A DNA stretch of 64,000 nucleotides from Lachnospiraceae bacterium (GTDB lineage Bacteria; Bacillota; Clostridia; Lachnospirales; Lachnospiraceae): positions 62,001-126,000 of the forward strand of contig JAQXTA010000005.1 of NCBI GenBank assembly GCA_029219245.1, written 5' to 3'. A model generated the notes under the pieces. It had not been told where the DNA came from. It did no database searches and was given only the letters and a program-made list of their open reading frames with translations. Numbering within the stretch: position 1 is the first letter of the stretch; each line of letters begins with the position of its first letter. A program made the position numbers and the translations under genes. Below, piece by piece: positions 63,044-64,000 of the stretch.

Positions 63044-63907
63044 ATGAGATTTGTAGTTGTAACTGGAATGAGCGGCGGCGGTAAAAGTACAGCATTGAAA
63101 ATGCTGGAGGATTTAGGATTTTACTGTGTGGATAATCTTCCGGTACCTTTAATTGAAAAATTTGTAGAACTGATTGCAACGCCGGACAGTGAGATTACTA
63201 AAGTTGCATTAGGGCTGGATGTGCGGGCCGACCAGCCTTTTGGTGATGTCCAGAAAACGTTGGAAAAGCTGAAAACAAATGGCTATTCCTTTGAAATTCT
63301 TTTTATGGATGCCAGCGATACGGTATTGGTAAAAAGATATAAGGAAACAAGAAGAATGCATCCGCTTTCGCCAGATGGCAGAATTGCCGAAGGCGTGGAA
63401 CGAGAACGGGAAATTTTGCAGGATATACAGAAAAAGGCAGATTATGTTATTGATACCTCTAATTTGCTGACAAGGGAATTAAAAGAAGAAATGGACCGGA
63501 TTTTTGTACAGAATGAGGAATACAATTCTCTGATGGTTACCATTTTGTCTTTTGGCTTTAAAAACGGAATTCCTGCAGATGCTGATTTGGTATTTGATGT
63601 TCGTTTTTTACCAAATCCGTTCTATATTGATGAACTGAAGCATAAAACTGGTAATGACAAAGAGGTACAGGATTATGTTATGAGTTTTCAGGAAGCATCG
63701 GTTTTTATGGACAAGCTGGTAGATATGTTGGATTTTCTCATTCCTAATTATGTGAAAGAAGGAAAATACCAGTTAGTAGTCGGAATTGGCTGTACCGGAG
63801 GCAAACACCGTAGCGTAACACTTGCCAATGAGCTGTATGCACGTTTGAAGGACCGGGGAAATTATGGTATTAAGCTGTACCACCGGGATGTGAAGCAGGG
63901 AGTATAA
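63044..63907 (+). CDS. rapZ: RNase adapter protein RapZ (YvcJ)
   Basis: 287 aa. N-terminal P-loop VVTGMSGGGKSTALKMLEDL, then the conserved DNLPVPLI, RRMHPL and C-terminal GIGCTGGKHRSVTLANELYARL motifs. In E. coli RapZ steers RNase E by GlmY/GlmZ; in Firmicutes the YvcJ relative binds nucleotides and UDP-GlcNAc-linked signals have been proposed. Next to murB this fits cell-wall precursor control. whiA follows directly. Confidence 0.95.
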   Translation: MRFVVVTGMSGGGKSTALKMLEDLGFYCVDNLPVPLIEKFVELIATPDSEITKVALGLDVRADQPFGDVQKTLEKLKTNGYSFEILFMDASDTVLVKRYKETRRMHPLSPDGRIAEGVEREREILQDIQKKADYVIDTSNLLTRELKEEMDRIFVQNEEYNSLMVTILSFGFKNGIPADADLVFDVRFLPNPFYIDELKHKTGNDKEVQDYVMSFQEASVFMDKLVDMLDFLIPNYVKEGKYQLVVGIGCTGGKHRSVTLANELYARLKDRGNYGIKLYHRDVKQGV

Positions 63908-63909
63908 AA

Positions 63910-64000
63910 ATGTCTTTTTCCAGAACCGTAAAAGAAGAATTGATGACCTATATCAGTCCGGCAAGACATTGTCAGTTAGCGGAGTTAGCAGCACTTATAC
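63910..64000 (+). CDS. whiA: WhiA-type DNA-binding protein (3' end outside window)
   Basis: Only the first 30 codons are present: MSFSRTVKEELMTYISPARH then QLAELAALI. This is the standard opening of WhiA, a LAGLIDADG/HTH protein tied to cell division. It starts two bases after the rapZ stop. In many Bacilli yvcK lies between rapZ and whiA; it is absent from this position. Confidence 0.85.
   Translation, partial: MSFSRTVKEELMTYISPARHCQLAELAALI

Overview
The window looks like chromosome from a Gram-positive anaerobe of the Clostridia, most likely a gut Lachnospiraceae. Reasons: moderate-to-low G+C with AGGAGG-type ribosome sites; the uvrC-hprK-(ROK glucokinase)-murB-rapZ-whiA block; a class II galT next to galK; a VanW-type cell-wall protein; a B12-binding/DUF4080-type radical SAM protein; and LacI/AraC-controlled sugar genes. 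The species cannot be named from the sequence alone. No rRNA, tRNA, CRISPR array, phage or complete IS element was seen.

Layout. 1-5.3 kb: 3' part of a hybrid histidine kinase, an AraC regulator and galK-galT. 5.4-14.9 kb: housekeeping and conserved genes (Xre regulator, radical SAM, nth, DnaQ-like exonuclease, two membrane proteins, VanW protein, AIR-synthase-like protein, Lrp regulator with coupled aminotransferase, trmL). 15-19.5 kb: reverse-strand run mutS2, response regulator, sensor kinase. 19.5-23.8 kb: a duplicated intergenic repeat, an HtrA-like protein that has lost its catalytic triad, a YhaM-type nuclease and an RlmD/RlmCD-type methyltransferase. 23.8-35.1 kb is an accessory region: gene debris, small membrane proteins, a LacI-controlled sucrose/fructan locus with two GH32 enzymes, a fructokinase and a MATE protein (its ABC permease is cut off after 123 codons), more debris and a GNAT. 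35.2-39.8 kb: TetR with a membrane-anchored oleate hydratase, followed in frame after its stop by an orphan zinc ribbon; then a GH2 enzyme. 39.9-43.9 kb: xpt, xanthine permease, YczE-like protein and a convergent SLC13/ArsB-type transporter. 44-52 kb: M24 peptidase, polar amino-acid ABC transporter, trans-sulfuration enzyme, MalY-type C-S lyase and ketopantoate-reductase-like protein. 52-55.5 kb: AraC regulator divergent from a frameshifted GH3 beta-glucosidase. 55.7-64 kb: ftsH, uvrC, hprK, glk, murB, rapZ and the start of whiA.

The most interesting object is the leader of the 44-52 kb operon. A consensus promoter (TTGACA-17-TACAAT) is followed by a 34-codon ORF with a good ribosome site and four Cys codons within six (CRCCMC). 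The end of this ORF can pair with the left arm of a downstream Rho-independent terminator. This is the layout of classical ribosome-mediated attenuation, and the downstream genes fit import of cyst(e)ine or Cys-containing peptides and sulfur amino-acid metabolism. I read it as a cysteine-responsive attenuator; this is an inference from the sequence and untested.

Other points: an HtrA fold with His, Asp and Ser replaced by Asp, Gly and Ala; a GH32 enzyme with WMNEP in place of WMNDP; and an oleate hydratase with an N-terminal anchor and a possible readthrough zinc-ribbon tail.
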